From positions 1,838,501 to 1,902,500 of the forward strand of contig NZ_AP017372.2 in assembly GCF_002356555.2 (NCBI RefSeq): a stretch of DNA of 64,000 bases, given 5' to 3'. Position numbers and translations under genes: made by a program. The DNA comes from Halorhodospira halochloris (GTDB taxonomy: Bacteria; Pseudomonadota; Gammaproteobacteria; Nitrococcales; Halorhodospiraceae). This document shows positions 17,703-29,200 of the stretch, one piece after another (within the stretch, counting starts at the first letter, position 1; every line of letters begins with the position of its first letter). The notes below the pieces were generated by a model. It saw only the letters and a list, made by a program, of their open reading frames with translations, was not told where the DNA came from and did not search any database.

Positions 17703-19942
17703 TCTAGCCGCTCAACTCGGCGCAACCCCCGCGGCAACAGAGCCCCACGCTTGCCGCGTTCGGCGCGGAACGGCTCCAGCTGCGCAGTGCTGAATATCTT
17801 TTCGCTCTTACCGGCCACTACTTTCAGTTTCGACTCCGGCGGCAGCACGCTGATCGCTAATACTATCTCCTGGCGCTCTTTGACCTTCTGTGGGGGTATC
17901 CCTAGCAGCTTATTACCCTTGCCGCGGGCCATCTCCGGCAGTTCGGCCAATGGGAACAACAAGAGGTTGCCGTTACTGCTGACTACCGCGACTTCGGCAT
18001 CCTCACTCGCCAACGGCACCCTCACCGGAGCCAAAACATGAGCGCCATGAGGCAGAGTCAGAACAGCCTTGCCAGCACGGTTACGGGAGAAGAGCTCACC
18101 TAGGCTGACGATAAACCCGTAACCGGCATCCGAGGCGAGCAGAAAACGGCTTTGTGCCTCACCGGCGAGCACTGCCTGGAACTTCGCCCCTTCCGGCGGA
18201 CTGAGACGTTTGGTTAGCGGCTCACCCTGACTACGCGCCGAGGGTAAGGTATGGGCCGGCAGGGCGTAGGCACGGCCGGTCGAATCGAGGAAGACTGCGG
18301 GCTGGTTGGAACGCCCCTGGGCATGGTCCAAGTAGCCGTCTCCCGACTTGTAAGACAAGGCCTCCGGATCAACCTCGTGCCCTTTAGCAGCCCGCACCCA
18401 GCCCTTCTGGGATAACACTACTGTCACCGGCTCGGCCGGCATCAACTCGGTCTCGTCCATGGCCCGCGGCTGTTCGCGCTCAACTAAAGGTGAGCGGCGC
18501 TCATCGCCATGGGTAGCGGCATCCTCCTCCAGTTCTGTCTTGACCTGCTTACGCAGTTCCTGCTCAGATCCCAGGATCTGCTCAAGCTGCTTGCGCTCCT
18601 GCTCAAGCTCATCCTGTTCACCGCGGATCTTCATCTCCTCAAGCTTGGCAAGGTGGCGCAAGCGCAACTCGAGGATTGCCTCAGCCTGGCTTTCAGTAAG
18701 CCCAAAACGCTCCATCAACACTGGTTTGGGCTCATCTTCAGCACGGATAATGGCTATGACTTCATCAATATTGAGATAAGCGGTGAGCAACCCCGCAAGG
18801 ATATGCAGCCGCTTCTCGACCTTATCGAGCCGCCAGCGCAACCGTCGCCGGACGGTCTCGGTGCGAAACTCGAGCCACTCGGCGAGCAGATCGCGCAGCG
18901 AGAAGACCCGCGGGCGGCCATCCAGGCCGATGACGTTCAAATGGACCCGATAACTGCGCTCCAGGTCGGTAGTGGCGAATAGGTGCTCCATGACCCGCTG
19001 CGCATCGACCTTGCGCGAGCGCAGCTGAATGACGAAGCGCACCGGTGCATCATGGTCCGACTCATCACGCAGATCCTCGACCATGGGCAGCTTCCGCGCT
19101 GTAATCTGGGCAGCAATCTGCTCCATGATCTTGGCCCCAGCGGCCTGATAAGGCAGCGCATGGATGACGATTTGGGCTTGTTCACGCTCATATTCCCAGC
19201 GCGCCCTAGCGCGCACACTACCGTTGCCGCGCCGATAGATCGCCTTCAGCTCGGCAGGTGAGGTAACCACCTCGGCGGCAGTCGGAAAATCGGGCCCCGG
19301 CAGATGCTCACAGAGCTGATCGCTATCCGCCTCAGGGTTATCTAACAGATGGGTACAGGCAGCAACCGCCTCGCGCAGATTGTGCGGCGGGATATCGGTT
19401 GCCATGCCGACTGCTATGCCCGAGCCACCGTTGAGCAAGACATTAGGTAGCCGTGCCGGCAGCCTTTCCGGTTCTTGCAAGGCACCATCAAAGTTGGGTA
19501 CCCACTCTACCGTACCCTGACCCAGTTCACTTAGCAGCACCCGTGAATATGCGGTCAACCGCGACTCGGTGTAACGCATAGCGGCGAACGATTTGGGATC
19601 GTCCGGGGAACCCCAGTTGCCCTGGCCATCGACCAGCGGATAGCGATAGGTGAACGGCTGCGCCATGTGCACCATGGCCTCATAGCAGGCAGCGTCACCG
19701 TGAGGGTGGTACTTACCCAGAACATCGCCTACCGTACGCGCCGACTTCTTATACTTGGCCGCCGCCGACAAGCCGAGTTCGGACATGGCATAGACTATCC
19801 GCCGCTGAACCGGCTTGAGTCCATCGGATATGTGCGGCAAGGCGCGATCGAGAATGACGTACATCGAGTAGTCGAGATAAGCGCGCTCGGCGAACTGGCG
19901 CAGCGGCTGAGTCTCGAATTCTGAGCTGGCGCTTGCGGTCAT
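17693..19942 (-). CDS. parC: DNA topoisomerase IV subunit A
   Basis: The 749-residue type IIA topoisomerase subunit has the active tyrosine in [14 protein letters not shown] and ParC-specific sequence ([28 protein letters not shown]). Its length matches ParC (about 750), not GyrA, and the C-terminal beta-propeller is short. It decatenates chromosomes with ParE. In the quinolone-contact region the sequence reads [12 protein letters not shown], with alanine where E. coli ParC has Ser80. It lies 48 bp downstream of parE. Confidence 0.95.
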   Translation of the reverse strand: MTASASSEFETQPLRQFAERAYLDYSMYVILDRALPHISDGLKPVQRRIVYAMSELGLSAAAKYKKSARTVGDVLGKYHPHGDAACYEAMVHMAQPFTYRYPLVDGQGNWGSPDDPKSFAAMRYTESRLTAYSRVLLSELGQGTVEWVPNFDGALQEPERLPARLPNVLLNGGSGIAVGMATDIPPHNLREAVAACTHLLDNPEADSDQLCEHLPGPDFPTAAEVVTSPAELKAIYRRGNGSVRARARWEYEREQAQIVIHALPYQAAGAKIMEQIAAQITARKLPMVEDLRDESDHDAPVRFVIQLRSRKVDAQRVMEHLFATTDLERSYRVHLNVIGLDGRPRVFSLRDLLAEWLEFRTETVRRRLRWRLDKVEKRLHILAGLLTAYLNIDEVIAIIRAEDEPKPVLMERFGLTESQAEAILELRLRHLAKLEEMKIRGEQDELEQERKQLEQILGSEQELRKQVKTELEEDAATHGDERRSPLVEREQPRAMDETELMPAEPVTVVLSQKGWVRAAKGHEVDPEALSYKSGDGYLDHAQGRSNQPAVFLDSTGRAYALPAHTLPSARSQGEPLTKRLSPPEGAKFQAVLAGEAQSRFLLASDAGYGFIVSLGELFSRNRAGKAVLTLPHGAHVLAPVRVPLASEDAEVAVVSSNGNLLLFPLAELPEMARGKGNKLLGIPPQKVKERQEIVLAISVLPPESKLKVVAGKSEKIFSTAQLEPFRAERGKRGALLPRGLRRVERLEAV

Positions 19943-19990
19943 TATTTACCTACCCTATCCGTGCAATTGCCCTATTAAGCTTAAGGCTAT

Positions 19991-21940
19991 TCAAACGATA
20001 ACCTCTGCTAGGTCCCCCTTACTCTCCAGCCACTCGCGGCGCTGCGCAGCGGCTCCCCGACCGAGGAGCATACCGAGCAACCGCTCAGTTTCGGTAGGAT
20101 CATCAACCGTCAACTGCACTAGGCGACGAGTATCAGGATCCATGGTCGTCTCGCGCAGTTGCATGGGGTTCATCTCACCCAGGCCCTTAAAGCGGGTCTC
20201 CTGCACCTTACCCTTGATATTGTCGGCGGCAATCCTGTCCAGCACCCCTTTGCGTTCATCTTCGTCCAGGGCGTAGTAAGTCTGCTTGCCAACGTCAATG
20301 CGATAAAGTGGCGGCATAGCGACAAAGACGTGACCTTGCTCTACCAAAGCCGGAAAGTGGCGCTGAAATAGCGCGCAGAGCAAGGTCGCGATATGGGCTC
20401 CGTCAGGATCAGCATCGGCAAGGACACAGATCTTATTATAGCGTAGCTCGGCGAGGTCCGAGCTGCCTGGATCCACCCCTATCGCCACGGCTATATCGTG
20501 CACCTCCTGTGAGCCCATCACCTCTTCCGGCGCCACTTCCCAGGTATTGAGGATCTTACCCCGCAACGGCATTACCGCCTGATATTCACGATTTCGCGCC
20601 TGTTTAGCCGAGCCGCCGGCAGAGTCGCCCTCGACCAGGAATAGCTCGCTCAAAACCGGATCCTGGCCGGTACAATCGGCAAGCTTACCGGGTAGCGCCG
20701 GGCCATTGCCCACCCTTTTACGAGTAACCTTCTTAGCGGCACGCTGGCGGCGCTGAGCTGCGCGGACAATAAGATCGACAATTGCCTCAGCGGTCTGGGT
20801 ATGCTCATTCAGCCATAGGCTAAATGCGTCCTTGACTGCACCGGAGACAAACGCTGCACAGCTGCGCGAAGAGAGCCGTTCCTTAGTCTGGCCGGCGAAC
20901 TGCGGCTCATGCATCTTGACCGAAAGGACATAGGCAACATGCTCCCAGACATCCTCAGGGGCTATCTTTACCCCTCGCGGCAATAGATTACGCAGTTCGC
21001 AAAAATCACGCACCGCCTCGGTCAAACCGGTACGCAGACCATTGACGTGAGTCCCCCCCAACGGGGTAGGAATCAGATTAACATAGCTCTCCGCTGGCCC
21101 GCTGCCCTCCGGCAACCAGACCAGGGCACACTCCATCTCCTCCTCTTGGGAACTGAGCCGAGCTGTGAAAGGCGTCTCCGGAAGATAATCAAGATCGCTG
21201 ACGGCCCCGGAGAGATAGTCACTCAAACCATCCTCATAGTACCAGCTCAGCTGCTCAAAGCGCTCCTCTTGAGCCTCACTTCCTGGATCAGTAGCAGAAT
21301 CGGCACGCCCCCCCTGGGCGATCCTCAACCGAGTAGTCAAACCTGGACAAAGGACCGCCTTGGCACGGAGTAGATGCTCAAGGCGAGCGCGTGAGAAGCG
21401 CGGCGTATCAAAGTAGCTCGCCTCAGGCCAAAAGCGCAGTGTAGTTCCGGTCTGCTTTGATTTGCCTACACGCTGCAGCTCTTCAATCTTCTCACCCTTG
21501 GCAAAGACAATGCTGTGCTCAGCACCGTCACGATGGATGCGCACCTCCAGCCGGGTCGACAGGGCGTTAACCACCGAAACCCCGACCCCATGCAGACCGC
21601 CGGAGTAGCGATAACTCTTACTCGAAAACTTGCCGCCGGCGTGAAGCCGACCTAGGATTACCTCGACCGCCGGCAACCCCTCCTCCGGATGGGTATCGAC
21701 CGGCATGCCTCGGCCGTTATCACTGACTTCCAAGGAGCCGTCCTCATGGACGGTAACCTCAATGCGGCTAGCATGGCCAGCGATGGCCTCGTCAACGCTA
21801 TTATCTATTACCTCATGGGCAAGGTGATCCGGGCGTGTCGTATCGGTGTACATCCCCGGGCGCCGGCGTACCGGCTCAAGACCGGTAAGCACCTCAATAT
21901 CAGCGGCACTGTAGGTAGTGGTAGTCTTTGGCTTACTCAT
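19991..21940 (-). CDS. parE: DNA topoisomerase IV subunit B
   Basis: The 649-residue GHKL ATPase has the ATP-binding EVIDNSVDEAIAGHA and GLHGVGVSVVNALS motifs. The TOPRIM residues are EGDSAGGSAK and DADPDGAHI, and PLRGKILNTWEV is conserved. Length and the lack of the GyrB insert identify ParE. It forms the decatenating topoisomerase IV with ParC immediately downstream. The 211-bp gap to xseB on the other side holds the divergent promoters but no recognisable gene. Confidence 0.95.
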   Translation of the reverse strand: MSKPKTTTTYSAADIEVLTGLEPVRRRPGMYTDTTRPDHLAHEVIDNSVDEAIAGHASRIEVTVHEDGSLEVSDNGRGMPVDTHPEEGLPAVEVILGRLHAGGKFSSKSYRYSGGLHGVGVSVVNALSTRLEVRIHRDGAEHSIVFAKGEKIEELQRVGKSKQTGTTLRFWPEASYFDTPRFSRARLEHLLRAKAVLCPGLTTRLRIAQGGRADSATDPGSEAQEERFEQLSWYYEDGLSDYLSGAVSDLDYLPETPFTARLSSQEEEMECALVWLPEGSGPAESYVNLIPTPLGGTHVNGLRTGLTEAVRDFCELRNLLPRGVKIAPEDVWEHVAYVLSVKMHEPQFAGQTKERLSSRSCAAFVSGAVKDAFSLWLNEHTQTAEAIVDLIVRAAQRRQRAAKKVTRKRVGNGPALPGKLADCTGQDPVLSELFLVEGDSAGGSAKQARNREYQAVMPLRGKILNTWEVAPEEVMGSQEVHDIAVAIGVDPGSSDLAELRYNKICVLADADPDGAHIATLLCALFQRHFPALVEQGHVFVAMPPLYRIDVGKQTYYALDEDERKGVLDRIAADNIKGKVQETRFKGLGEMNPMQLRETTMDPDTRRLVQLTVDDPTETERLLGMLLGRGAAAQRREWLESKGDLAEVIV

Positions 21941-22151
21941 ATCCCCCTCTTACCACCATAGTTTTGGCTCCCATAATTGCTCTCCACGCGGTTTAGCCAG
22001 ACAGCGCGAAATCATACTACTAGCAGCCCTATATTGGCACACCATCAACGCTAATACTTGCCAAAAAAGTTAAAGAGCGATAGTTTTGGGCAACCTGGGA
22101 TCAGCTCCATAATCCCTTCATGAACCACGCACACCTGCGATCGAACGACAA

Positions 22152-22454
22152 ATGAATCAACATCCGGACAGCGAACCGAGCAATCAGTCGAGCGAACAAG
22201 CAAAACCAGCCGCCGAACAGGATCCTCAGGATCTTACCGAGTTCGAGAAATCCATGGCTGAGCTGGAGCAGCTTGTCGAGCGCATGGAGCGTGGCGAGTT
22301 AAAGCTTGAGGAGGCCTTGCGCGATTTCGAGCGCGGCATCCAACTGACCCGCCACTGCCAAAAAGCCCTCAGCGCAGCTGAGCAGAAGGTAGAGATACTA
22401 CTGGAGAACAGTGAGGACGCCGATGTCGGCCAGTTTCGACCCAACGACGATTAA
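22152..22454 (+). CDS. xseB: Exodeoxyribonuclease VII small subunit
   Basis: This 100-residue protein has a long acidic N-terminus before the conserved [26 protein letters not shown] core. It pairs with XseA (not in the window) to degrade single-stranded DNA. ispA begins inside its last 32 bases, the classic xseB-ispA arrangement. The ~20-residue acidic N-terminal extension fits a salt-adapted proteome. Confidence 0.93.
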   Translation: MNQHPDSEPSNQSSEQAKPAAEQDPQDLTEFEKSMAELEQLVERMERGELKLEEALRDFERGIQLTRHCQKALSAAEQKVEILLENSEDADVGQFRPNDD

Positions 22455-23349
22455 AGCCCTGGAAGAGGCCCTGCCAGGTCTGCGCGAGCGCGCTGAAAAC
22501 GCCTTGAACAACAACCTGCCGGCAGCCACTGCCCACCCAGCGCGGCTGCATGAGGCGATGCGCTACGCTGTGCTTGGCGGTGGCAAGCGCATGCGTCCGA
22601 TCCTCGTCTATGCCACTGGCCAGGCCCTCGGCTATAGCGGTACTGCCCTCGATGCGCCGGCGGCGGCAGTAGAGATGATACACGCCTACTCGTTGGTTCA
22701 CGACGACCTGCCGGCGATGGATGATGATGATTGGCGCCGTGGTCAGCCTACCTGCCACCGAGCCTACGACGAACCAACCGCCATCCTGGTGGGTGACTCC
22801 TTGCACAGCCAGGCCTTTGCAACCCTTTGCCAGGCCAACGCAGAGGATCAGCCGACGCCGCAGACCCGGGTTAACATGGTCGCCGCCCTGGCCTGGGCCA
22901 TAGGCTCGCGTGGCATGGCTGGTGGTCAGGCGATCGACCTTAGTGCTGTCGGGCGCAGCTTGGATATTGCCGAGCTCGAGGATATGCATATCCACAAAAC
23001 TGGGGCTCTGATCCGAGCCAGTGTCAAACTTGGTGTATTAGCCAGCGGCTACTCTAGCGACAGCGAAGCGGCACAAAACCTCGACCGTTACGCTAAGTGC
23101 GTCGGCCTGGCATTTCAGATCCACGACGATGTGCTCGATGTCGCGGGTGATGTCAACACTATCGGCAAATCGAGTGGCGCCGACGCCGCCCGGGATAAAC
23201 CTACCTATCCCGCCCTGCTCGGGCTGCGCGAATCGCGTGAGTTGGCTGAACGGCTGGCAAGCGATGCCATAACCGCTCTCGATGACCTAGGCGAAGGCGC
23301 CGACATCCTGCGTGGCCTGGCCGCTTACTGCATCCAACGTCAAGCGTAA
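22423..23349 (+). CDS. ispA: Geranyl/farnesyl diphosphate synthase
   Basis: The 308-residue trans-prenyltransferase has the first Asp-rich motif [10 protein letters not shown] and the second DDVLD, plus the GGKRMRP pyrophosphate site. It makes C15 (or C10) diphosphate for quinones, undecaprenol and possibly carotenoids. The ATG at 22423 has a GAGG site six bases upstream; an in-frame GTG at 22411 is an alternative. In many relatives dxs follows, but here folE2 is next. Confidence 0.93.
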   Translation: MSASFDPTTIKALEEALPGLRERAENALNNNLPAATAHPARLHEAMRYAVLGGGKRMRPILVYATGQALGYSGTALDAPAAAVEMIHAYSLVHDDLPAMDDDDWRRGQPTCHRAYDEPTAILVGDSLHSQAFATLCQANAEDQPTPQTRVNMVAALAWAIGSRGMAGGQAIDLSAVGRSLDIAELEDMHIHKTGALIRASVKLGVLASGYSSDSEAAQNLDRYAKCVGLAFQIHDDVLDVAGDVNTIGKSSGADAARDKPTYPALLGLRESRELAERLASDAITALDDLGEGADILRGLAAYCIQRQA

Positions 23350-23515
23350 GCAGATTTGTGATCATTGGTTGTTCCGCTTAAGCTCGCGGTCGTGACCCCA
23401 CCAAAAGCAGACTATAACCATTTAAAGTTTTGCGGTAGCATATAACTACTGCGAGACGGCTTAAGACTACCTTACAGTTTTAAGCTGGTAAGCCTCTTCT
23501 ACTCAGGGTAATTAC

Positions 23516-24316
23516 ATGGAAGACGTACAGGGCCGCGCCGACTACCGGCGTATAGACATTAACAAGGTCGGTATAAAAGATATTCGCCACCCGGTAAGGG
23601 TGCGTGATCGTACCGGTTACGAGCAGCACACCGTAGCCACATTCAACATGTACGTGAACCTGCCTCAGCACTTTAAGGGCACGCACATGTCGCGCTTCGT
23701 CTCTATCCTCTCTAGCCACGACCGCGAGATCACGGTTGAGTCGTTCCATGAGATGCTCGCCGAGATGACTGAGCGCCTTGAGGCAGGCTCCGGGCACATA
23801 GAGATGACCTTCCCCTACTTTATCAATAAGCGCGCCCCCATCTCCGGGGTGCAGAGCCTGATGGATTACGAGGTCACCTTCATCGGCGAGATGCATCCCG
23901 ACCGTCACGAGACCTGGGTCAGAGTAGCTGTTCCCCTTACCTCGCTGTGCCCTTGCTCGAAACAGATTGCCGAGCGCGGGGCCCATAACCAGCGCTCACT
24001 GGTCATCATTACTGCGCTGATGAACGGCTTTGTCTGGCTCGAAGAGCTTATCGAGATCGCCGAAGAGGAAGGCTCGTGCGACTTGTACGGTCTGCTTAAA
24101 CGCCCGGATGAGAAGTATGTAACCGAGCGCGCTTACGATAACCCTAAATTTGTCGAGGACGTAGTTCGGGATATTGCCGCCCGGCTGAATGAGGACGATA
24201 GGATCTCCGCCTACCAAGTCACCTCGGAGAACTACGAGTCTATCCACAACCATTCGGCCTTTGCCCTCATTGAGCAGGATAAGCGCGGCTACGACTCACC
24301 GTTCCCCTGCGTTTAG
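23516..24316 (+). CDS. folE2: GTP cyclohydrolase FolE2 (type IB)
   Basis: The 266-residue FolE2 has the conserved [17 protein letters not shown] stretch with the metal-binding cysteine, and [29 protein letters not shown]. It makes dihydroneopterin triphosphate for folate (and possibly preQ0) without needing zinc specifically, so many bacteria use it under zinc limitation. No Zur box was recognised upstream. It lies 166 bp after ispA. Confidence 0.93.
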   Translation: MEDVQGRADYRRIDINKVGIKDIRHPVRVRDRTGYEQHTVATFNMYVNLPQHFKGTHMSRFVSILSSHDREITVESFHEMLAEMTERLEAGSGHIEMTFPYFINKRAPISGVQSLMDYEVTFIGEMHPDRHETWVRVAVPLTSLCPCSKQIAERGAHNQRSLVIITALMNGFVWLEELIEIAEEEGSCDLYGLLKRPDEKYVTERAYDNPKFVEDVVRDIAARLNEDDRISAYQVTSENYESIHNHSAFALIEQDKRGYDSPFPCV

Positions 24317-24347
24317 GCCTAATAAGACGGGCCCTGCCGGTTCCCCT

Positions 24348-24376
24348 TTGCAAATACGGATTATCTTAGCTATGAT
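24348..24376 (+). promoter_or_regulatory. Sigma-70 promoter of the efflux operon
   Basis: A TTGCAA (24348-24353) and a TATGAT (24371-24376) are separated by 17 bp. They sit 55 bp before the tetR start codon and directly upstream of an inverted repeat. Confidence 0.6.
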
Positions 24377-24384
24377 GGCTGACC

Positions 24385-24412
24385 GTGCGGTTGGTCGGCG
24401 CGATGACCGCAC
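24385..24412. promoter_or_regulatory. Candidate TetR operator
   Basis: The outer seven bases GTGCGGT (24385-24391) and ACCGCAC (24406-24412) form an inverted repeat of 28 bp total. It lies where the transcription start of the predicted promoter should be. Its place and size suit autoregulation by the TetR protein encoded next; this is inferred from position only. Confidence 0.45.
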
Positions 24413-24430
24413 CCGTGAGGGGAGAGCACA

Positions 24431-25054
24431 ATGAAGTCACAACAGCCCGGTCGAACCGAGGCCGCAGAACGCATTATTGACGCCGCTAAACGCATGTTTG
24501 CTGAGACTGGGTACGACGCGGTATCGATTCGCGATATAGCCGCCGCTGCCGGGGTCAGCAAGGCCAATGTCTTTCATCACTTTGCTTCCAAGGAAGAGCT
24601 TTACCAGGAGGCCCTGCACCGCTCTTGCGCCAAGGCCAAAGCGGTGCTCTGCGAAATGGCTCAAACTAACCATGAACCCGGCGAACAACTGCGCAGCTTT
24701 TTCTACAGCGATTTGAGCCGCTCGCTAGCCGATCCCGATGGCTCCCGGTTGCTGCTCGCCGAAGGCTTCGATTGCTCAGAGGAACAAGCCAAGTACTTGG
24801 TGAGTCAAGTATTTGGCCACGACTTTGAACGCCTTACTGAGATTATTGCCAACGACCAAACAAAGGGCAACTGGCGCAGCGAAATCGACCCTGCAGCCAT
24901 CGCCACCTTAATGATCGCCGCCAACACCTTTTTTATCGCCTATCGCCAGATTTTGCGCCAGCTTCCCGGTGTCGACTTCGCCGACGATCCGGAACGCTAC
25001 GCCGACTCGATAGTCGAACTACTCCTTAACGGCATCCGCAAGGAGGAGCAGTAA
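24431..25054 (+). CDS. TetR/AcrR-family transcriptional regulator
   Basis: The 207-residue protein has an N-terminal TetR helix-turn-helix (about 12-58: RIIDAAKRMFAETGYDAVSIRDIA, AGVSKANVFHHF). A divergent ligand domain follows. AGGGGAG precedes the ATG. Its stop abuts the adaptor gene, so it is the first gene of the RND efflux operon and probably represses it. The inducer is unknown. Confidence 0.88.
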   Translation: MKSQQPGRTEAAERIIDAAKRMFAETGYDAVSIRDIAAAAGVSKANVFHHFASKEELYQEALHRSCAKAKAVLCEMAQTNHEPGEQLRSFFYSDLSRSLADPDGSRLLLAEGFDCSEEQAKYLVSQVFGHDFERLTEIIANDQTKGNWRSEIDPAAIATLMIAANTFFIAYRQILRQLPGVDFADDPERYADSIVELLLNGIRKEEQ

Positions 25055-26206
25055 TTGACTTACTTGCAACCTGACCTCAAGCCCGCACCCCGGCACAACC
25101 CACTGCAACGACTCATTCTACTGCTTGCTTTGTGCCTGACGCTCATCTGGCTAAGCGGCTGCGGTGATGACGACGCCGAAGAAAACGACCAGGAGCGGCC
25201 GAGCATAGCGGTCACCTGGACTGCAGCCAGCGAACAGCAAGTACGCGAGACGCGCAATGCCGTCGGTAGTATCGAAGCCCTATCAGCGCCCTTTATCGCC
25301 GCCGAAATCAGCGGCATCATCACCACCTTAAAGGTCGACGAGGGTGATGAGATAGAACAAGGCGATCTGCTCGCCGAGATCGAGGCCGACGATTACCGCG
25401 ATGAGCGAGACAGCGCCGCCGCCGATGTCGCCCGCTTGACCGCTCAGGTCGGCGTGCAAGAGCGCAACGTCCGACGCGCCCAGGAACTCTACGCCGATGA
25501 CCACATATCGGCAGATGAGCTCGATAACGCCGAGGCCGACCTGGAAAGCCGCGAACAGGAGCTCACCGCGGCACTAGCCAACCTACGCCGCGCTGAGCGC
25601 AACTTAGAGCGCACCCGTATCCGCTCGGGCATTGATGGCGCGGTAAGTGAGCGACACGTAAGCGCGGGTGATTACACTGTCGCCGGCGATCCGCTGTTTG
25701 ACTTGACCGACACTCACAACCTCAAGGCCCGGATTCCGGTCTCGGAGCGCCTAGCTCAGCATATTGATAGCCAGACGCAGCTGCAGCTGCGCAACCGCTC
25801 CGGCTCTCCCAGTGAGTACTCGGCAACGGTGACCAACATGCGTCCCAATATAAGCCCGCGCACCCGCTCACTGCACCTGCTCGCCGCTATCGACAACCCC
25901 GGCGATTGGCGCCCCGGCGCTAGCATCGACGCCGAAGTGGTGCTCGATGTGCGCGAGCAGATCGTCCTCCCCACGCAGAGCGTGGTCCGCCGCCCCGCCG
26001 GCGAAGTGGTCTTTATCCTCGACGACGATGAGCAGACGGTAACCGAGCGCAGCGTCGAAACCGGCACCCGCATGGGCGATCGCATCGAGATCAGCTCAGG
26101 GGTGGAGAGCGGTGAGCGAGTAGTAGTCGACGGCGCCGGCTTCCTTACCGATGGTGCTGAGGTGCGCGCCGAGGAGCGCGAAGACAGCGAATCCGCAACG
26201 GAGTAA
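25055..26206 (+). CDS. RND efflux periplasmic adaptor (lipoprotein)
   Basis: This 383-residue membrane-fusion protein has a lipobox (LSGC near residue 37), so it is anchored in the inner membrane. Lipoyl/barrel halves surround an alpha-hairpin (about 115-185). The start is TTG, with a strong AAGGAGG eight bases upstream that decides it. The mature N-terminus and C-terminus are very acidic. It links the 1032-residue pump to the outer-membrane channel; the three genes follow with gaps of at most six bases. Confidence 0.88.
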   Translation: MTYLQPDLKPAPRHNPLQRLILLLALCLTLIWLSGCGDDDAEENDQERPSIAVTWTAASEQQVRETRNAVGSIEALSAPFIAAEISGIITTLKVDEGDEIEQGDLLAEIEADDYRDERDSAAADVARLTAQVGVQERNVRRAQELYADDHISADELDNAEADLESREQELTAALANLRRAERNLERTRIRSGIDGAVSERHVSAGDYTVAGDPLFDLTDTHNLKARIPVSERLAQHIDSQTQLQLRNRSGSPSEYSATVTNMRPNISPRTRSLHLLAAIDNPGDWRPGASIDAEVVLDVREQIVLPTQSVVRRPAGEVVFILDDDEQTVTERSVETGTRMGDRIEISSGVESGERVVVDGAGFLTDGAEVRAEEREDSESATE

Positions 26207-26212
26207 CCAGCT

Positions 26213-29200
26213 ATGACGCTCTCAGAGCTGTCGATTCGGCGCCACGTCCTGGCGGTAATGATCAGCGCCTTGATTATGCTCTTTGGCGCTATCGCCTATC
26301 AGGAGGTGGGTACCGATCGCATCCCTGACATTGATTTTCCGATTGTCAGTGTCACCGTCTATCAAGATGGAGCCGAACCTGAACTGATAGATTCGGCGAT
26401 AACCGAAGAGGTGGAGCGGGCGGTGAATACCGTACCCGGGATCGATGATGTGCAGTCAGTCTCTCTGCCGAGCACCTCTGTGGTTACCGTCTCGTTCGAT
26501 CTCGATGTCGACGTCGATGTCGCCTTCAACGAGGTCAACGCCAAGGTCTCGGAGATCGTCCAAGACCTCCCCCAGGATGCTGAGGCACCAGTAGTCGATA
26601 AGGTTGAGCTCGACGCCCAACCGGTAATGTGGCTCTCCTTGCAAGGGGATCGGAAGATTCAGGATCTCGATCGCTATGCGCGCAATGAGATTCGCCCACG
26701 TCTAGAAGGGATCAGCGGTGTCGGTGAGATCCGCGTCGGTGGCGGTCGCGAGCGGACCATGCGCATCGAGGTCTGCCCCGAGCGTATGGCTGCCCACAAT
26801 CTCGACGTGCGCAGCCTGCTCAACGCCTTGGAGCAGGAACACGCCCAGATGCCGGGCGGCTTTATGGTCGGTGGCGAGACCGAGGACATGCTTAAGCTCG
26901 ATATCGAGTATCACGACGCCGAGGAACTCGAGCAGATGATCGTCGCTAGCGACGGCGACGAACAGGTCCGTCTTAAACATGTCGCCGACGTTATAGACGG
27001 GCTTGCCGATAAGCGGCAGCTCGCCCGTGCTAACGCTGAACCGACTATCGGCCTCGGCGTAGTCAAGATCTCCGGCGCCAACACTGTAGCCATCATAGAG
27101 GAGGTAAAGGAGCGGCTCGATGACGAGATCCGCCCCCAACTCCCCCCCGGCATGGAGTTAAGCATCTCGACCGACGAGTCGGAGTTCATTCTTGAGCAGA
27201 TCGATTCACTGTTTTTAACTATCGCCCTCGGTATCCTCTTTGCCGGGCTGGTGATGTGGGTCTTTTTGCGCAACCTGCGCTCAACCGGGATTATCGCCTT
27301 AGCCATCCCGGTCTCACTGATGGCCGCCATCGGGGTGATCTACTTCTTCGGCTACACGCTGAACTCGATCACCATGCTCGCCATGCTGCTGCTCATCGGT
27401 GTTGTCGTCGACGACGCCATAGTGGTGTTGGAGAACATCTATCGCCACCGTAAGCAGTATGGCAAGGGCCGCATCGCAGCGGCTATATCGGGATCGAATG
27501 AGGTCTTTTTTGCGGTTATCGCCTCGTCGCTGAGTCTAATCTCGATATTCGGTTCGGTGCTGTTCATGGAGGCAATAATCGGTCGCTTCTTTGAGTCGTT
27601 TGCGGTCGTGGTCGCCTTCGGCGTACTGGCATCGAGCCTGGTAGCGCTAACCCTGATTCCCATGCTCGCCTCGCGGTTTCTCCACGTACCGGAGCGCGAG
27701 CCGCTTATATACGCCTATATGGAGCGCGGATTCGGTCTTATCGAGAGCGCCTACCGGTGGCTGTTGCGCGGTATCCTGCGCTTTCGCTGGACCACCCTAG
27801 GGATTGCCCTCGCCTTTGCCGTCGGCGTCGCAACCTTGATCGCACCTCAGGTCGGCGGCGAATTCGCCCCGGAGGAGGATACTAGCGAGTTTATGGTCAC
27901 CTTCCAGGTGCCGCTCGGTTCTAGCATCCACTACACCGATGCGCGGATGAGTGAGGTGGAGCAGGTCTTGCTAGATCAGCCTGAAGTGGAACGAATATTC
28001 GCGGCCATTGGTCTGGGTGATCGCGGTCAGGTAAATCGCGGCATGGCATTTGTGCGCCTGACCGAGCGCAATGAAAGGGAGGCCTCACAGCGGGAGATAA
28101 TGGACCGCGTCCAGCCCAAACTAGGTCAAATCTCCGGCATCCGCGCCTTTGCCTCCGAGGTGCCGCTGGTACCCGGCTCGCGCGGCGAGCCCCTGCAGTT
28201 CGTGGTAACCGGGCCGAGTTTCCATGAGCTAGGCGAACACGCCGAACAGATCCAGCAGCACCTAGAAGAGATCGACGGCATGGGCTCGCTCGATCTTGAT
28301 CTCGATCTCGAACTGCCGCAGCTAGAGATCAAGGTTGACCGTGAGCGGGCCAATGCCGCCGGGCTCAACGCCCTGCAAGTCTCTCAGGCTATCAACATCC
28401 TGGCCGGTGGCGCCGATGTAGCACGCTTCGACGAGGGCCCCGAGGGCGAAGATGGGCGGCGCTACGATGTCCGCATGAAGGCCCAAGAAGGGCTAGTTGA
28501 TGACATCGACAGTCTGCTGCGTATCCAGCTTCTCTCTGAAGAGGGCGAAATGGTCCCGCTTGAGTCCGTCACCGAGATCAATCCGACCGTCGGCCCGGCC
28601 GCAGTTACCCGCCATAACCTGGCCTACTCGGCAGATTTTTATGGCGACCCTGATATGCCTCTTGCCGACGCTATAGATAAGGTCAACCAAGCCGGTGAGG
28701 AGATCCTGCCGCTAGGTTACGACATCGAGTTTGTCGGCCAAGCCGAGGAGATGCAGCGAGCGGCATCAGCCATGATCTTTGTGCTGGCCCTCGCGGCGAC
28801 CCTGGTCTACATCGTCCTCTCGAGCCAGTTCAACTCATTCATCCAGCCTTTGATCATTATGGCTGCTCAGCCTCTCGCCCTAGTCGGCGGCATATTGGGG
28901 CTATACGTTGGCGGATTCACCCTTAACATATATTCTATGATTGGCATGGTGCTGCTTATGGGGCTGGTGACCAAAAACGGTATCCTGCTCGTCGATCTGA
29001 CCAACCAGTACCGCGAAAAACGCGGGCTGTCGATCAATGAGGCGCTCGCCGATGCCTGCCCGATCAGGCTTCGACCAGTGTTGATGACGTCATTGACCCT
29101 GATCCTCGCCCTGATCCCGGCGGTTGTCGGCATCGGCGCCGGCGCTGAGAGTAACGCCCCCATGGCAGCGGCGATAATTGGCGGTATGATAACCGCTATG

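Noticed and set aside
22369-22995. A 208-codon minus-strand frame opposite xseB and ispA
   Set aside because: It lies entirely opposite two conserved genes and has no recognisable protein features.
23350-23515. Zur box upstream of folE2
   Set aside because: No sequence close to a palindromic Zur site was found by eye.
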